From assembly GCA_009841265.1 (NCBI GenBank), contig VXMB01000014.1:289490-353489 (forward strand): DNA of 64,000 nt. Reading direction: 5' to 3'. This document shows, in pieces, positions 1 through 11,645 of the stretch (position 1 is its first letter; each line of letters begins with the position of its first letter). The position numbers were made by a program, and so were the translations under genes. The DNA comes from Gemmatimonadota bacterium (GTDB lineage: Bacteria > JAAXHH01). The notes beneath the pieces are model-generated. The model was not told where the DNA came from, did not search any database, and saw only the letters and a program-made list of their open reading frames with translations.

Positions 1-965
1 GCGACGGCACGTTTACCGACATGGCCTTGCTGGCGGGCGTGGCCTATGGCGAAGACGGTGTCGCCCGGGCGGGCATGGGGGTGGATATGGGAGACTACGA
101 CCGGAATGGGTCGCCGGATATCTACGTGACCAATTTCTCCCTGGAACCCAACTCGCTGCACCGGAACAACGGAAACAGCACCTTCACCGAAACGACTTTC
201 GGCGCGGGCGTGGGCAATCCCACGCTCCTGTTCCTGGGCTTCGGTACGGCCTTCAAGGATTTCGACCACGATGGGTGGTTGGACATCTTCGCGGCGAACG
301 GCCACGTGATCGACAACATCTCCCTGTTCGATCCGACGATAACCTACGCGCAGACCAATCAGCTGTTCCGGAACGAGGGAGACGGCGTGTTCACCGACGT
401 CAGCCCTGAAGCGGGCCCATCCTTCCAGGTGGAGCGCGTGCACCGCGGCGCGGCCTTCGGGGACGTGGACAACGACGGCGACATCGACGTGCTGGTCACT
501 ACGGTGAACGACGTCCCGCTGCTGCTGCGAAACGACGGGATTAACGGGCGAGGCGCGGGCGGTGCGGCCGGCGTGACTGGGACCGGCGAAGGCGGCGGAA
601 GTGACGGAAGTGACGGCGCCGGCGGAAGTGACGGCGGAAGTGACGGCGCCGGTCAGCCCGGTCCCGCCAGCCTGCTCGTCGCCACCGAGGGCGTCCGGAG
701 CAATCGCAACGGCATCGGTGCGCGGGTCACCGTGATCACGGATGCCGTGCGACAGTCGCGGGAAATTCGAAGTGCCTACAGCTACCTGGCGGCCAATGAC
801 CTCAGGGCTCACTTCGGACTCGGCGCCCATGCCGGCGCGGACTCGATCATCGTGGACTGGCCCAGCGGCGGGAGAGACATCGCAACCGGCGTAGAAGGCG
901 GCCAGCTTGTCACGATCCGCGAAGGCGCAGGTATCGTTTCGCGAACGCCATTTCTCCGGCGTTGA
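1..965 (+). CDS. FG-GAP/VCBS repeat protein with C-terminal ASPIC/UnbV domain, 5' end missing
   Basis: This is the C-terminal part of a CRTAC1-like protein; the frame is open from base 3 and enters from the left edge, so the true start and any signal peptide are outside. FG-GAP/VCBS calcium-binding turns are visible (DYDRNGSPD, DFDHDGWLD, DVDNDGDID). They precede a Gly/Ser/Asp-rich linker at about 541-660 and a typical ASPIC/UnbV module with NGIGARV and a late VDWPSGG motif. Proteins of this family are normally secreted or surface beta-propellers of unknown ligand. The 3' end overlaps the convergent flippase gene by 56 bp. The family call is firm and the function unknown. Confidence 0.85.
   Translation, partial: DGTFTDMALLAGVAYGEDGVARAGMGVDMGDYDRNGSPDIYVTNFSLEPNSLHRNNGNSTFTETTFGAGVGNPTLLFLGFGTAFKDFDHDGWLDIFAANGHVIDNISLFDPTITYAQTNQLFRNEGDGVFTDVSPEAGPSFQVERVHRGAAFGDVDNDGDIDVLVTTVNDVPLLLRNDGINGRGAGGAAGVTGTGEGGGSDGSDGAGGSDGGSDGAGQPGPASLLVATEGVRSNRNGIGARVTVITDAVRQSREIRSAYSYLAANDLRAHFGLGAHAGADSIIVDWPSGGRDIATGVEGGQLVTIREGAGIVSRTPFLRR
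597..652 (+). repeat. Short in-frame tandem repeats in a linker
   Basis: Imperfect copies of GGAAGTGACGG and a GGCGCC-containing variant encode a GSDG/AG-rich linker between the FG-GAP part and the ASPIC domain of the first gene. This looks like replication slippage in a flexible linker. Confidence 0.6.
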
Positions 966-2358
966 AGAATCTCATCGCCCACAACGCCACCGGGTAAGCC
1001 GCGACCAGGGCGATCTCCCCGGGCCAGGCGCTTTCGGTGAGTTCACGCACCGCGAACAGCACTCCGCACGCCAGGATCACCTTGAACAGTCGGATGTACT
1101 CGTAGGGTATCGGGTAATACCTTCGGCCCACGAGATATAACCCGGCCACCATCACCGCGTAGGCGGCCGCCGAGGCCGTGGCCGCCCCGTACATGCCGAA
1201 TTCCGGGATGAGCCAGAGGTTCGTCAGGATGCAGACCAGGGCCGACGCGGCCGCGATGAAGGGGAGTAGGATGGTCTTCTTCTCCAGGTAGACGCCCACG
1301 GTGAGGTTGACATATATCCCATACAGCACGTACGCCGCGAGCAGGATCGGCACCACGCCGATCCCTTCCCAGTAAGACGCCTCGATCAGGGTATAGCCAC
1401 CGATGGAGATGCGGGCCAGGTCGTCGATGAGGAAGGAAAGGGCCAGGAAGACGCCGCCCGCAATGGCCAGGAAGTAGGTCAGCACGCGGGCGAACAGCGG
1501 CCTGGGGTTCTCCTCCCTGGAAGTCTCCAGGAAGAAGGGTTGCCAGGCCTGCCGGAACATGGTGACGAAGATGAGCATGCCGACGCCCAGCTTGCGGGCC
1601 GCATGGTAAATGCCGAGGGTTTCGGTGCCGGCCATCCGTTCCAGCATCAGGCGGTCGATGGTTTCGATGATGATGATGCAGGCGCCGGCGGGCACGTAAG
1701 GCAGGCCGAATCCCAGGAGCCGCCCCATCGTTCCGCGAGACCAGGAGAAGGACATGTGCCGCAGGGTGATGCCCGCCAGGATGAGAAAAACGATCCCGGA
1801 ACCGGCGATGTTGCTGATCAGAATGCCCTGCAGTCCCATGTCGAGCACGACGACGAGGTAGCAGTTTCCCCCGAGTTCGATCATGACCTTCATCAGCTTG
1901 AGAGAGGCGAACGTCGTGGCCTTGCCCTCACCCCGGAGCCGCGCGAAGGGAATGGCGTTCAGGGCGTCCAGTGCCAGGACGGCGGCGGCCAGCTGGACGT
2001 ACGAAGTCAGGGAAGCGGAGACGGCGATCAGGGGCGCGATCCGGGCGGAGAACAGGACGATGACCACGGCGAGCCCGGCCGACGTGAACAGCATGGTAAG
2101 ATAGCCGGTGCTCAGCGTATCCCGCTTGCGGTCTTCCTCGAGTACGTAATACCTGAGAAAGGCCGAATCCATGCCGTAGAGGAATACGACGTTCGCCAGC
2201 GCGATGAAGGTATATACGAGCCCGTAGTAGCCGAATTCCTCCACGGGCATGACATGGGTATACACCGGTACCAGCAGGTAGGCCATGGACCTGCCCAGTA
2301 CGTCGCTGAGACCGTAGATCGCCGAATGGGTGGTGAGTCTCTTGAGGCCTTGGAACAT
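910..2358 (-). CDS. Polysaccharide flippase (Wzx/MATE-like) membrane protein
   Basis: A 482-residue, strongly hydrophobic protein with about 12-14 predicted membrane spans along its whole length. Its N-terminus is typical of the polysaccharide biosynthesis/PST family of the MVF/MATE superfamily (LSDVLGRSMAYLLVPVYTHV). Such proteins flip undecaprenyl-linked oligosaccharides across the inner membrane for O-antigen or exopolysaccharide. The start at 2358 is preceded by AGGA at close spacing. No glycosyltransferase cluster adjoins it, so the glycan is unknown. Its 3' end runs 56 bp into the convergent ASPIC gene. Family confidence is high, substrate unknown. Confidence 0.85.
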   Translation of the reverse strand: MFQGLKRLTTHSAIYGLSDVLGRSMAYLLVPVYTHVMPVEEFGYYGLVYTFIALANVVFLYGMDSAFLRYYVLEEDRKRDTLSTGYLTMLFTSAGLAVVIVLFSARIAPLIAVSASLTSYVQLAAAVLALDALNAIPFARLRGEGKATTFASLKLMKVMIELGGNCYLVVVLDMGLQGILISNIAGSGIVFLILAGITLRHMSFSWSRGTMGRLLGFGLPYVPAGACIIIIETIDRLMLERMAGTETLGIYHAARKLGVGMLIFVTMFRQAWQPFFLETSREENPRPLFARVLTYFLAIAGGVFLALSFLIDDLARISIGGYTLIEASYWEGIGVVPILLAAYVLYGIYVNLTVGVYLEKKTILLPFIAAASALVCILTNLWLIPEFGMYGAATASAAAYAVMVAGLYLVGRRYYPIPYEYIRLFKVILACGVLFAVRELTESAWPGEIALVAAYPVALWAMRFFNAGEMAFAKRYLRLRGS

Positions 2359-2628
2359 GGATCCTGAGTTTGCGGGCGGTCAGGGTTCTCACCGCCTCGG
2401 TAGGGGGCGGAAGCCAGGCGCTGAGCACCGATATGGTACCGGCGGCCGCCGGGGACGTCAAGCAATTACGGGTGGGCTCGACCGCCGGAATCCCTGTCGC
2501 GTCGGCACAGCCGGACTTCGGTATTGAACGCCGTCGGGCGAAAAAGGTTCGTTGCGGCGGCGCCGGTTCCTTATCTTGACCGGGTGCCGAGCGGGATGGT
2601 CAAATATCCTTCACGAACGGACGAAGCC

Positions 2629-3372
2629 ATGTCGGAAGTCATCTACGGACGGAACCCGGTCAGGGCGGCCCTGCAGGCGGGCCGGAGCCTCAACCGGATC
2701 TACATCGCCGAAGGGGTTGCGCGCCAGGACGTGGCCGAAATCCTGGGCCTCGCCCGGAAGCGGGGCGTCGTGTTCGAGTTCACCGAACGCCGCCGGCTGG
2801 ACCGTCTTACCGACGGCAGGCACCAGGGGGTCGTCGCCACGGTGGCCGGCCACCAATACGCCGAAATGGCGGATATCCTGGCCTCGACCCGGCGGTCCGA
2901 ATCTCCCCCCTTCCTCGTCCTGCTGGACGGCATACAGGATCCCCACAACCTGGGCGCCATCATTCGCACCGCGGACGCGGTCCACGTCGACGGCGTCGTG
3001 ATACCCCGTCGAAACGCGGCGGGACTGACCGCCGCCTCGGTCAAGGCTTCCGCCGGGGCCAGCGAGCACGTTCCGGTCGCGCGGGTGGCGAACATGAACC
3101 ACGCCATGCAGGCGCTTCGTGAAGCGGGCGTCTGGCTCGTGGGCCTCGCGGCGGACGGCCCTTCGCTTTTCAGCAAAATGGACTATACCGTCCCCGTGGC
3201 GCTCGTCATAGGCGGCGAGGGCAAGGGACTGAGGCCCCTGGTCCGGCGCAACTGCGACGAAGTGGTGCGGCTTCCGGTCGCCGGGCACGTGGATTCGCTC
3301 AACGCGTCCGTGGCGGCGGCCCTCGTGTTGTACGAGGTCTTTCGCCAGCGCCAGGAAATAGAGGACGGGTAA
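2629..3372 (+). CDS. rlmB: 23S rRNA (guanosine-2'-O-)-methyltransferase RlmB-like, SpoU family
   Basis: A 247-residue SPOUT-class (SpoU) RNA 2'-O-methyltransferase, close to the usual 243-250 residues of RlmB, which methylates G2251 of 23S rRNA. The N-terminal MSEVIYGRNPVRAAL is the typical RlmB substrate-binding start. The three SpoU motifs follow: GIQDPHNLGAIIRTADAV, VIGGEGKGLRPLV and VDSLNASVAAALVLYE. The frame stays open to an upstream ATG at 2524, but the family start aligns to the ATG at 2629, so the longer start is rejected. It stands alone between the divergent flippase and ppdK. TrmH-type specificity cannot be excluded, but the N-terminal domain favours RlmB. Confidence 0.9.
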   Translation: MSEVIYGRNPVRAALQAGRSLNRIYIAEGVARQDVAEILGLARKRGVVFEFTERRRLDRLTDGRHQGVVATVAGHQYAEMADILASTRRSESPPFLVLLDGIQDPHNLGAIIRTADAVHVDGVVIPRRNAAGLTAASVKASAGASEHVPVARVANMNHAMQALREAGVWLVGLAADGPSLFSKMDYTVPVALVIGGEGKGLRPLVRRNCDEVVRLPVAGHVDSLNASVAAALVLYEVFRQRQEIEDG

Positions 3373-3377
3373 ATCGG

Positions 3378-3406
3378 TTGACACGGTTGCTTCGCGGCGT
3401 TATGCT
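3378..3406 (+). promoter_or_regulatory. Sigma-70-type promoter for ppdK
   Basis: A perfect -35 TTGACA (3378-3383), a 17-nt spacer and -10 TATGCT (3401-3406, 4 of 6 bases) lie about 85 bp before the ppdK ATG. Spacing and position are right for housekeeping transcription of ppdK-chrA. Confidence 0.65.
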
Positions 3407-3489
3407 ACCGCCCTGTGTTTTCTGGCGAAAGGACCTGCAGACGGGACTGAAAAAAGTAGCTGAACGGAGTAAAGGAGCACGGTAGCGTT

Positions 3490-6201
<2,712 letters not shown>

Positions 6202-6204
6202 ATC

Positions 6205-7350
6205 ATGTGGGAACTCTTCTGGCGATTCCTGGCCCTGGGATGTATCAGCTTCGGCGGTCCCGTCGCCCACCTGGGATACTTCCGGACCGCCTTCGTGGAC
6301 CGGTTGAAGTGGCTTGACGAAGCCTCCTACGGCCGGCTCGTGGCCCTGAGCCAGTTCCTTCCCGGACCATCTTCCAGCCAGGTCGGCTTTGCCATCGGGT
6401 ACCAGCGGGCGGGCGTCGCCGGCGGCGTCGCCGTGTTCCTGGGATTCACGCTGCCGTCCTTCGTGCTCCTGTACCTGCTTGCCATCGCCGGGAGCACGGT
6501 GACGGACACGGTCTGGTTCGGCGGTTTCGTCAAGGGACTGAAACTGCTGGCCGTGGTCGTGGTCGCCGACGCCGTGCTGGGCATGTATTCCACCTTCTGC
6601 CGGCGCCGCCTCACCGGGGCGCTCTGCATTCTGACCGCGTCGGCCCTGCTGATCGCTCCTTCGATGGCGACCCAGTTCGCGGTCCTGGCGGCAGGCGCGC
6701 TGGCCGGCTGGCGCTTTCTGCGCGCTCCGGAGGCGCCGCCCGGAGGCCGGCTCTGTTTCTCCTGGCTGCCGCTGGCCCTCTTCTTCCTGCTCCTCATCGG
6801 TCTTCCGCTCCTGGCGAGCCTTTCGCCGGACCTTGATCTGCTTTCCCGGTTTTACCAGGCCGGCAGCCTGGTATTCGGCGGCGGACACGTCGTTTTGCCG
6901 CTGCTCCAGCAGACCGTGGGCGACGCGCTGCCCATCGATCGTTTCCTGCTCGGTTACGCCGCCGCCCAGGCCATTCCGGGCCCCATGTTCGCCATGTCGG
7001 CGTTCCTGGGCGCCGGAATGAACCCGGATCACGCGCTGGCCGGCGCGTTGATCGCGGTCCTCGGCATTTTCCTTCCGGGATTCCTGTTGATCCTGTCCTT
7101 CCACGACACCTGGGAGACCCTGGCGCGAAAGCCGGGCGCCGCGGGCGCGGTGGCGGGGGTCAACGCGTCGGTGGTCGGACTCCTGCTGGCCGCGCTCTAC
7201 CAGCCCGTGTTCGTCAACGCCGTATTTTCGTCCCTGGATCTCGCGCTCGCCATCATCGGGTTCTTCCTGCTCAGGGTGTTGCGTCTGCCGATCCTGGCGC
7301 TGGTCGCGTTCTTTGCCGTGGCGGGGATGCTGCAAGCCGTCCTGGGGTGA
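6205..7350 (+). CDS. chrA: Chromate transporter, ChrA family
   Basis: A 381-residue inner-membrane protein of the CHR family, made of two homologous hydrophobic halves. The N-terminal half has FLALGCISFGGPVAHLGYF followed by LSQFLPGPSSSQVGFAIG. The second half repeats the pattern as GSLVFGGGHVVLPLLQ and AQAIPGPMFAMSAFLG. The duplicated FGGP/G and PGP motifs are diagnostic. Characterised long-chain members expel chromate, but many genomic copies are unlinked to chromium and may move other oxyanions. It starts 3 nt after the ppdK stop, so it is very likely co-transcribed with ppdK; no functional tie is obvious. Confidence 0.9.
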   Translation: MWELFWRFLALGCISFGGPVAHLGYFRTAFVDRLKWLDEASYGRLVALSQFLPGPSSSQVGFAIGYQRAGVAGGVAVFLGFTLPSFVLLYLLAIAGSTVTDTVWFGGFVKGLKLLAVVVVADAVLGMYSTFCRRRLTGALCILTASALLIAPSMATQFAVLAAGALAGWRFLRAPEAPPGGRLCFSWLPLALFFLLLIGLPLLASLSPDLDLLSRFYQAGSLVFGGGHVVLPLLQQTVGDALPIDRFLLGYAAAQAIPGPMFAMSAFLGAGMNPDHALAGALIAVLGIFLPGFLLILSFHDTWETLARKPGAAGAVAGVNASVVGLLLAALYQPVFVNAVFSSLDLALAIIGFFLLRVLRLPILALVAFFAVAGMLQAVLG

Positions 7351-7459
7351 CGGGATAACGAAGCCGGTATTCCTTGTATATATCGGTTTAATGGGGATAT
7401 TACATAAGGCCCAATCCATCATAGCCGGACCTGTTCATGTTTTGTCTTCGTATCTGACC

Positions 7460-9172
7460 ATGCGACGAATCGCCTCATTCCTCTTTCTGCTCGTATTGCT
7501 CACCGCCCCGGAACTCTCCGCCCAGCGGGTCAACTCCATCGGCGTCGAGCTGCCCGAAGACGCGGCGCCGCCGGAGCGTCAGCGACTGCGGTTCTTCGAG
7601 ATGGACGGAACGTACATGGAGTGGTTCAAGACCATTTACAGGCGCAGTCCGGCCACCAACCTCATCTCCGAGCCGCTGGTCCGCCAGGACCACAACTACG
7701 ACCTGGTTCCGGCCGCCGCGAAGTCCTGGGAGGCCACGCCGGACGGCAATACGTGGCTCTTCCACCTGCGGTCCGGGATGCAGTGGGACGACGGCCGGCC
7801 CTTCAACGCCCATGACTACGTCTTTACCTTCCGCCGGGGGGCGGATCCGGACAATGCCTACGACTTCGAATGGCACTACCGCATCATCAAGAACTGGAGC
7901 GCCGTCGTCGGCCGGCGGCTGCCCGTCGATTCGCTGGGCGTGGAAGCGATAGACGATACGACGCTGGCCGTGCATACCGAGCAGCCCGTGCCCTACCTGC
8001 CCTTCAACCTCATCATGAGCTGGGCTTCGCCGGAGCACGCGGTGGCCAAGTACGGTGACGAATGGGCGACCCGGGCGGAGACCCATATTTCGTCCGGCCC
8101 CTTCAAGGTCACAGAATGGCGCAAGAACGAGATCATCATCCTGGACGCCAACCCGATGTACCGGGGGTCCATGCCGCCCCTTCTCGATCAGGTGATCATC
8201 CGGGTGTTCTCCCAGTCGGCCGTGCCGCTCATGCTCTCGGCTTATACGGCCGACGAGGTGGACATGATCCTCCTGAACGGGCAGGCGGCCCTGGGAAGGG
8301 TCAAGAGCGACCCGGTACTCAGCCGCGAACTGCATTCCATGGTCAACTTCGTCACGTTCTACATGACCATGGATACGTACAATCCGCCTTTCGACGACCT
8401 GCGCGTCCGGCAAGCCTTCGCACACTCCATCGACCGCACGGCCCTGATGGACTCCGCCCTGAAGGACGTGGGCGTGGCGGCCTACAGCATGCTGGCCCCC
8501 GGATTCCCCGGCGCGAAACCGGAGGTCTTCCGCGATATGCTGCCCTACGATCCCGAACGGGCCGGGCAGTTGATGGCGGAGGCCGGGTACCCCGACGGAA
8601 AGGGGTTTCCCCAGGTCGATATCTGGATCCGTGCCCACGACTACCAGTCCACCCGGCTTCCCGCGGAGGCCATCCAGGCGATGATCGCCGAAGCGCTGAA
8701 CGTACGGGTCGGGGTCAGGGTCATCGAACGCAAGGTGTTCACCGACGGCTTAAACAACCACGAGGTGACGCTGGCCCTGGTGGCCTACAGCCAGGATTTT
8801 CCGGATCCGGCCAACCTGCTCGGGCTCTGGCGGTCCAGGGGGCGCCACGCTTGGCACGACGACACCTTCGAACGGCTGATTCACGAGGGCAACGAGTTCA
8901 TGGGGCCGCCCGATGAACGGTTCGCCATTTACCACGCCGCCGAACGCAGGCTGGTGGAAGACGTGGGTGGCATCTTCCTCTGGTTTCCGGTGGAACACCG
9001 CCTTTGGAAACCCGATTTCTATAGCCCTACCCTCCAGCCCAACCGCCTCGGCATGGAGGTCTGGTCCAACCTGACCTGGATGAACGGGTATTTCAGGGAT
9101 ACGGATCATGAAACGGAGGATCAGCCGCGCAGCCGCGGCCTCTGGGACTGGCTCAAGTCCGCCCTGGACTGA
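7460..9172 (+). CDS. Periplasmic peptide/oligopeptide-binding protein (ABC transporter, family 5)
   Basis: A 570-residue extracytoplasmic solute-binding protein of SBP family 5 (OppA/DppA type). The ATG at 7460 is chosen because it begins a clean signal peptide (MRR, hydrophobic FLFLLVLL core, LSA before Gln); longer in-frame starts overlap chrA and spoil it. Family features include LVRQDHNYDLVPAAAKSWEA and WLFHLRSGMQWDDGRPF early on, and the usual lobe around FDDLRVRQAFAHSIDR. No permease or ATPase gene adjoins it, so it is an orphan binding protein whose transporter must lie elsewhere. Peptide is the usual ligand, but nickel, sugars or other substrates are known in the family. Confidence 0.88.
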   Translation: MRRIASFLFLLVLLTAPELSAQRVNSIGVELPEDAAPPERQRLRFFEMDGTYMEWFKTIYRRSPATNLISEPLVRQDHNYDLVPAAAKSWEATPDGNTWLFHLRSGMQWDDGRPFNAHDYVFTFRRGADPDNAYDFEWHYRIIKNWSAVVGRRLPVDSLGVEAIDDTTLAVHTEQPVPYLPFNLIMSWASPEHAVAKYGDEWATRAETHISSGPFKVTEWRKNEIIILDANPMYRGSMPPLLDQVIIRVFSQSAVPLMLSAYTADEVDMILLNGQAALGRVKSDPVLSRELHSMVNFVTFYMTMDTYNPPFDDLRVRQAFAHSIDRTALMDSALKDVGVAAYSMLAPGFPGAKPEVFRDMLPYDPERAGQLMAEAGYPDGKGFPQVDIWIRAHDYQSTRLPAEAIQAMIAEALNVRVGVRVIERKVFTDGLNNHEVTLALVAYSQDFPDPANLLGLWRSRGRHAWHDDTFERLIHEGNEFMGPPDERFAIYHAAERRLVEDVGGIFLWFPVEHRLWKPDFYSPTLQPNRLGMEVWSNLTWMNGYFRDTDHETEDQPRSRGLWDWLKSALD

Positions 9173-9229
9173 TGCAGTGCGAATCCAGCGTTTTATCTAA
9201 AGTCGCCGTGGATCGAGTGTTGCGGCACG

Positions 9230-10390
9230 CTATGCGGGACGGGAAAAACCTTCCAGTGCTTCATCGTCGATCCGGACACCCAGGCCGGGATCGTCCGTCA
9301 CCGGAAAAGCGCCATCTTTGGGTTGCGGGGCTTCCAGCGCGTAGCGGCACCGTGTGAGAAAGGATTCGTGGCCGTGTTCCATGACCAGGAAGTTGGGGAT
9401 GGCCGCGGACAGCTGGATGGTCGCGGCGGTGGAAAGCACCCCGCCTCCTCCTATGTGGGGTGACACGGGGATGTTGTAGGTCTCCGCGAGCACGGCGATG
9501 CGTTTCCCCTCGGACAGCCCCGTACGCCCGATATCCGGCATAACCACGTCGCAGGTCCTCCGGTCGAAGGCTTCCTTCATCTCGAACCGGGTGCGGTACC
9601 ACTCACCGTTGGCGACGTGCATGTCCAGCGCCCGGGTCACGGCCGCGTGACCCGCCAGGTCTTCGGGCAGGGTCGGCGCCTCCAGCCAGTAGATATCAAG
9701 TGCTTCCAGTTCCCGGCCCAGCCTGATCGCCTCGGCCACGTCGAACTCGGTATGCACGTCCACCATGACGGTGATGTCCGGACCGACGCGCTCGCGGACG
9801 GCCCTGGCGAAGGCGACGGTACCGGCGCGGTCCCTTGAGGGGGACAGTTTCAGTCCGCGATAGCCCGCGGCCACGAGTCTTTCGGCCCGGTCCGCCGCGG
9901 TGGCGGGGTCGCGACCGGCACATCCTGAGTAAACTTCGACCCGGTCCCGGAACCTTCCCCCGAGCAGTTTATGGACCGGCAGGTCCAGCGCCTTTCCTTT
10001 CAGGTCCCACAGGGCGATGTCGCACGCGGCGAGGGCGTCGACGTAGAAGCCGGTCGGATGTCCCCTTTCCCGCATGCCGTCGAAGAGACGCTGCCACAGG
10101 AACTCCACGTCGAAGGGGTCCGCGCCGATCAGAACGGGACGGCACAGGTCATCCACGATGGTCCGCGTCGTATCGGGCAATATGGGACTTTGCCCTTCGC
10201 CGTAGCCGACCAGGCCCTCTTCGGTCGTTATGCGCACCACCAGGGTCTCGTGACTGTCGGACTTGAAGGCATGCCTGTTTTCCGGGATGAAATAGGCGGA
10301 AGGCGCACCGGGGCTGCGTTCACGCAATTCCTGGCCGGCTTCTCTCGGGATTCGTACCGCGAAAGCTTCGACGTTCGATACTTTCATCAT
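9230..10390 (-). CDS. Mandelate racemase/muconate lactonizing enzyme family protein (enolase superfamily)
   Basis: A 386-residue enolase-superfamily enzyme that would abstract the proton alpha to a carboxylate, typically a sugar-acid dehydratase or racemase. The capping domain starts with SNVEAFAVRIPRE. In the barrel the Lys of GLKLSP, metal ligands in VMVDVHTEFD, YWLEAP and ANGEW, and a catalytic His in VSPHIGGGG are all visible. A late EHGHE segment is also family-like. The ATG at 10390 follows GGAGGA; only 1 nt separates it from the rtcB stop codon, so the two are in one transcript. The exact substrate cannot be read from sequence; acid-sugar dehydratase is the best guess. Confidence 0.88.
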   Translation of the reverse strand: MMKVSNVEAFAVRIPREAGQELRERSPGAPSAYFIPENRHAFKSDSHETLVVRITTEEGLVGYGEGQSPILPDTTRTIVDDLCRPVLIGADPFDVEFLWQRLFDGMRERGHPTGFYVDALAACDIALWDLKGKALDLPVHKLLGGRFRDRVEVYSGCAGRDPATAADRAERLVAAGYRGLKLSPSRDRAGTVAFARAVRERVGPDITVMVDVHTEFDVAEAIRLGRELEALDIYWLEAPTLPEDLAGHAAVTRALDMHVANGEWYRTRFEMKEAFDRRTCDVVMPDIGRTGLSEGKRIAVLAETYNIPVSPHIGGGGVLSTAATIQLSAAIPNFLVMEHGHESFLTRCRYALEAPQPKDGAFPVTDDPGLGVRIDDEALEGFSRPA

Positions 10391-10391
10391 C

Positions 10392-11639
10392 TCAGTCCTC
10401 CGGTCGCTCGCCGGCCGGCGCCATCTTCACCAGCCTGGGTTCAAAGCGGGCCATCACCTCCACCAGGTCGGTCTGCGCCGCCATCACTGCTTCGATATTC
10501 TTGTATACGAAGGGGACTTCGTCGAGACCGGCGGACATGAGCGTGACGCCTTTCTCCCGAAGCAGCCGGTTGGCGTCCTGCCAGTTCAGGCTCCGGATCG
10601 CCCGTTTCCGGCTCATCACGCGGCCGGCGCCGTGGGCGGCGGAGTTCATCGACGCGCGATTGCCCTTTCCGCGGACCACGAAGGCCGGGCTCGCCATCGA
10701 GCCGGGTATGATGCCCAGCACGCCCGGGCCTGCCGGCGTAGCGCCCTTGCGGTGTACGATTGCTTTCCGGTCAGGTATACGGCCGTGCAGGCCGGACTGG
10801 CCGTGCCGGTCGCGCTGGCCGGACGGGCCGGGGACGGAGATCATTTCCTTCCACGCGAAATTGTGGTGGTTCTCCAGGTCCAGCAACACTTCCACACCGA
10901 GGTGGCCGGCCATGTGCCGGTGTATACACGCGTGGTTGGCCTCCGCGTAATGGCCCATAAGCTCCATGGCTGCCCAGTATTCCTGTCCCGGCTCGGTGTC
11001 CAGGTCCAGCCAGGCCAGGTGCCGCTGTTCCCGGGACAGTTCGGGGCGCATGGACATGGCCAGCCTGCTGTAATGGGAGGCGACCATGGCGCCGGTCCCC
11101 CGGCTTCCACTGTGGGAAAGCAGGGCGAGGTAGGTGCCGGTATCGAGCCCCTTCAACGGCTCATTCAACGTCAGTTCGCCGAATTCGACGAAATGGTTGC
11201 CGCTCCCGCTGGTGCCCAGCTGGCTCCAGGCCTTGTCCTTCGCTTTTTTGGTCACGGGAGAGACGGACCAGTTCCGGTCGAGGACCGGGTGGTTCCGACG
11301 CTTCTTGAATCGGGCCCCCACGCCGAAGCGCGTCTCCGCCGAGATGGCCTTCTTCAGGCGGTCCGTACCCCGGTCGTGCCGCAGCGTGCCCAGCGGCAGG
11401 TCCAGGACGGTCAGTTTCATCCGGCAGGCGATGTCGACGCCCACGGCGTAGGGAATGACCGCGTTGTCCGTGGCCAGCACGCCGCCGATGGGCAGGCCGT
11501 AACCCACGTGGGCGTCCGGCATCAGCGCGGCGGCTACGGCCACGGGAAGCGCGCAGGCCCGCTCCATCTGCTGGATAGACTGCGCGTCCAGATCCCGTCC
11601 CCACTGCTGGTAGGGTATGCGATTTCCCAAAGCGGTCAT
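10392..11639 (-). CDS. rtcB: RNA-splicing ligase RtcB
   Basis: A 415-residue RtcB-family RNA ligase, which joins 2',3'-cyclic phosphate and 5'-OH RNA ends using GTP and Mn2+. Diagnostic blocks are MPDAHVGYGLPIGGVLA, YAVGVDIACRMKL, the SGSRGTGAMVASHYS block, NHACIHRHM, ENHHNFAWKE and HRKGATPAG. The GTP-binding PGSM segment and AAHGAGR follow, with the likely guanylylated His at residue 336. Length fits the E. coli type (about 408). A glycine-rich, repeat-like insertion lies at about residues 267-281, before the HRKGATPAG block. It is packed 6 nt after the TauD-type gene and 1 nt before the enolase-superfamily gene. No archease or RtcA is present. Confidence 0.93.
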   Translation of the reverse strand: MTALGNRIPYQQWGRDLDAQSIQQMERACALPVAVAAALMPDAHVGYGLPIGGVLATDNAVIPYAVGVDIACRMKLTVLDLPLGTLRHDRGTDRLKKAISAETRFGVGARFKKRRNHPVLDRNWSVSPVTKKAKDKAWSQLGTSGSGNHFVEFGELTLNEPLKGLDTGTYLALLSHSGSRGTGAMVASHYSRLAMSMRPELSREQRHLAWLDLDTEPGQEYWAAMELMGHYAEANHACIHRHMAGHLGVEVLLDLENHHNFAWKEMISVPGPSGQRDRHGQSGLHGRIPDRKAIVHRKGATPAGPGVLGIIPGSMASPAFVVRGKGNRASMNSAAHGAGRVMSRKRAIRSLNWQDANRLLREKGVTLMSAGLDEVPFVYKNIEAVMAAQTDLVEVMARFEPRLVKMAPAGERPED

Positions 11640-11645
11640 GTCCTC

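Noticed and set aside
2524-2628. Upstream ATG of the RlmB frame as the start.
   Set aside because: The extra 35 residues have no family counterpart and the conserved start is at 2629.
7375-7405. TTGTAT and TATTAC before the family 5 binding protein as a promoter.
   Set aside because: Both boxes are weak (3 and 4 of 6) and the AT-rich stretch is short; not better than chance.
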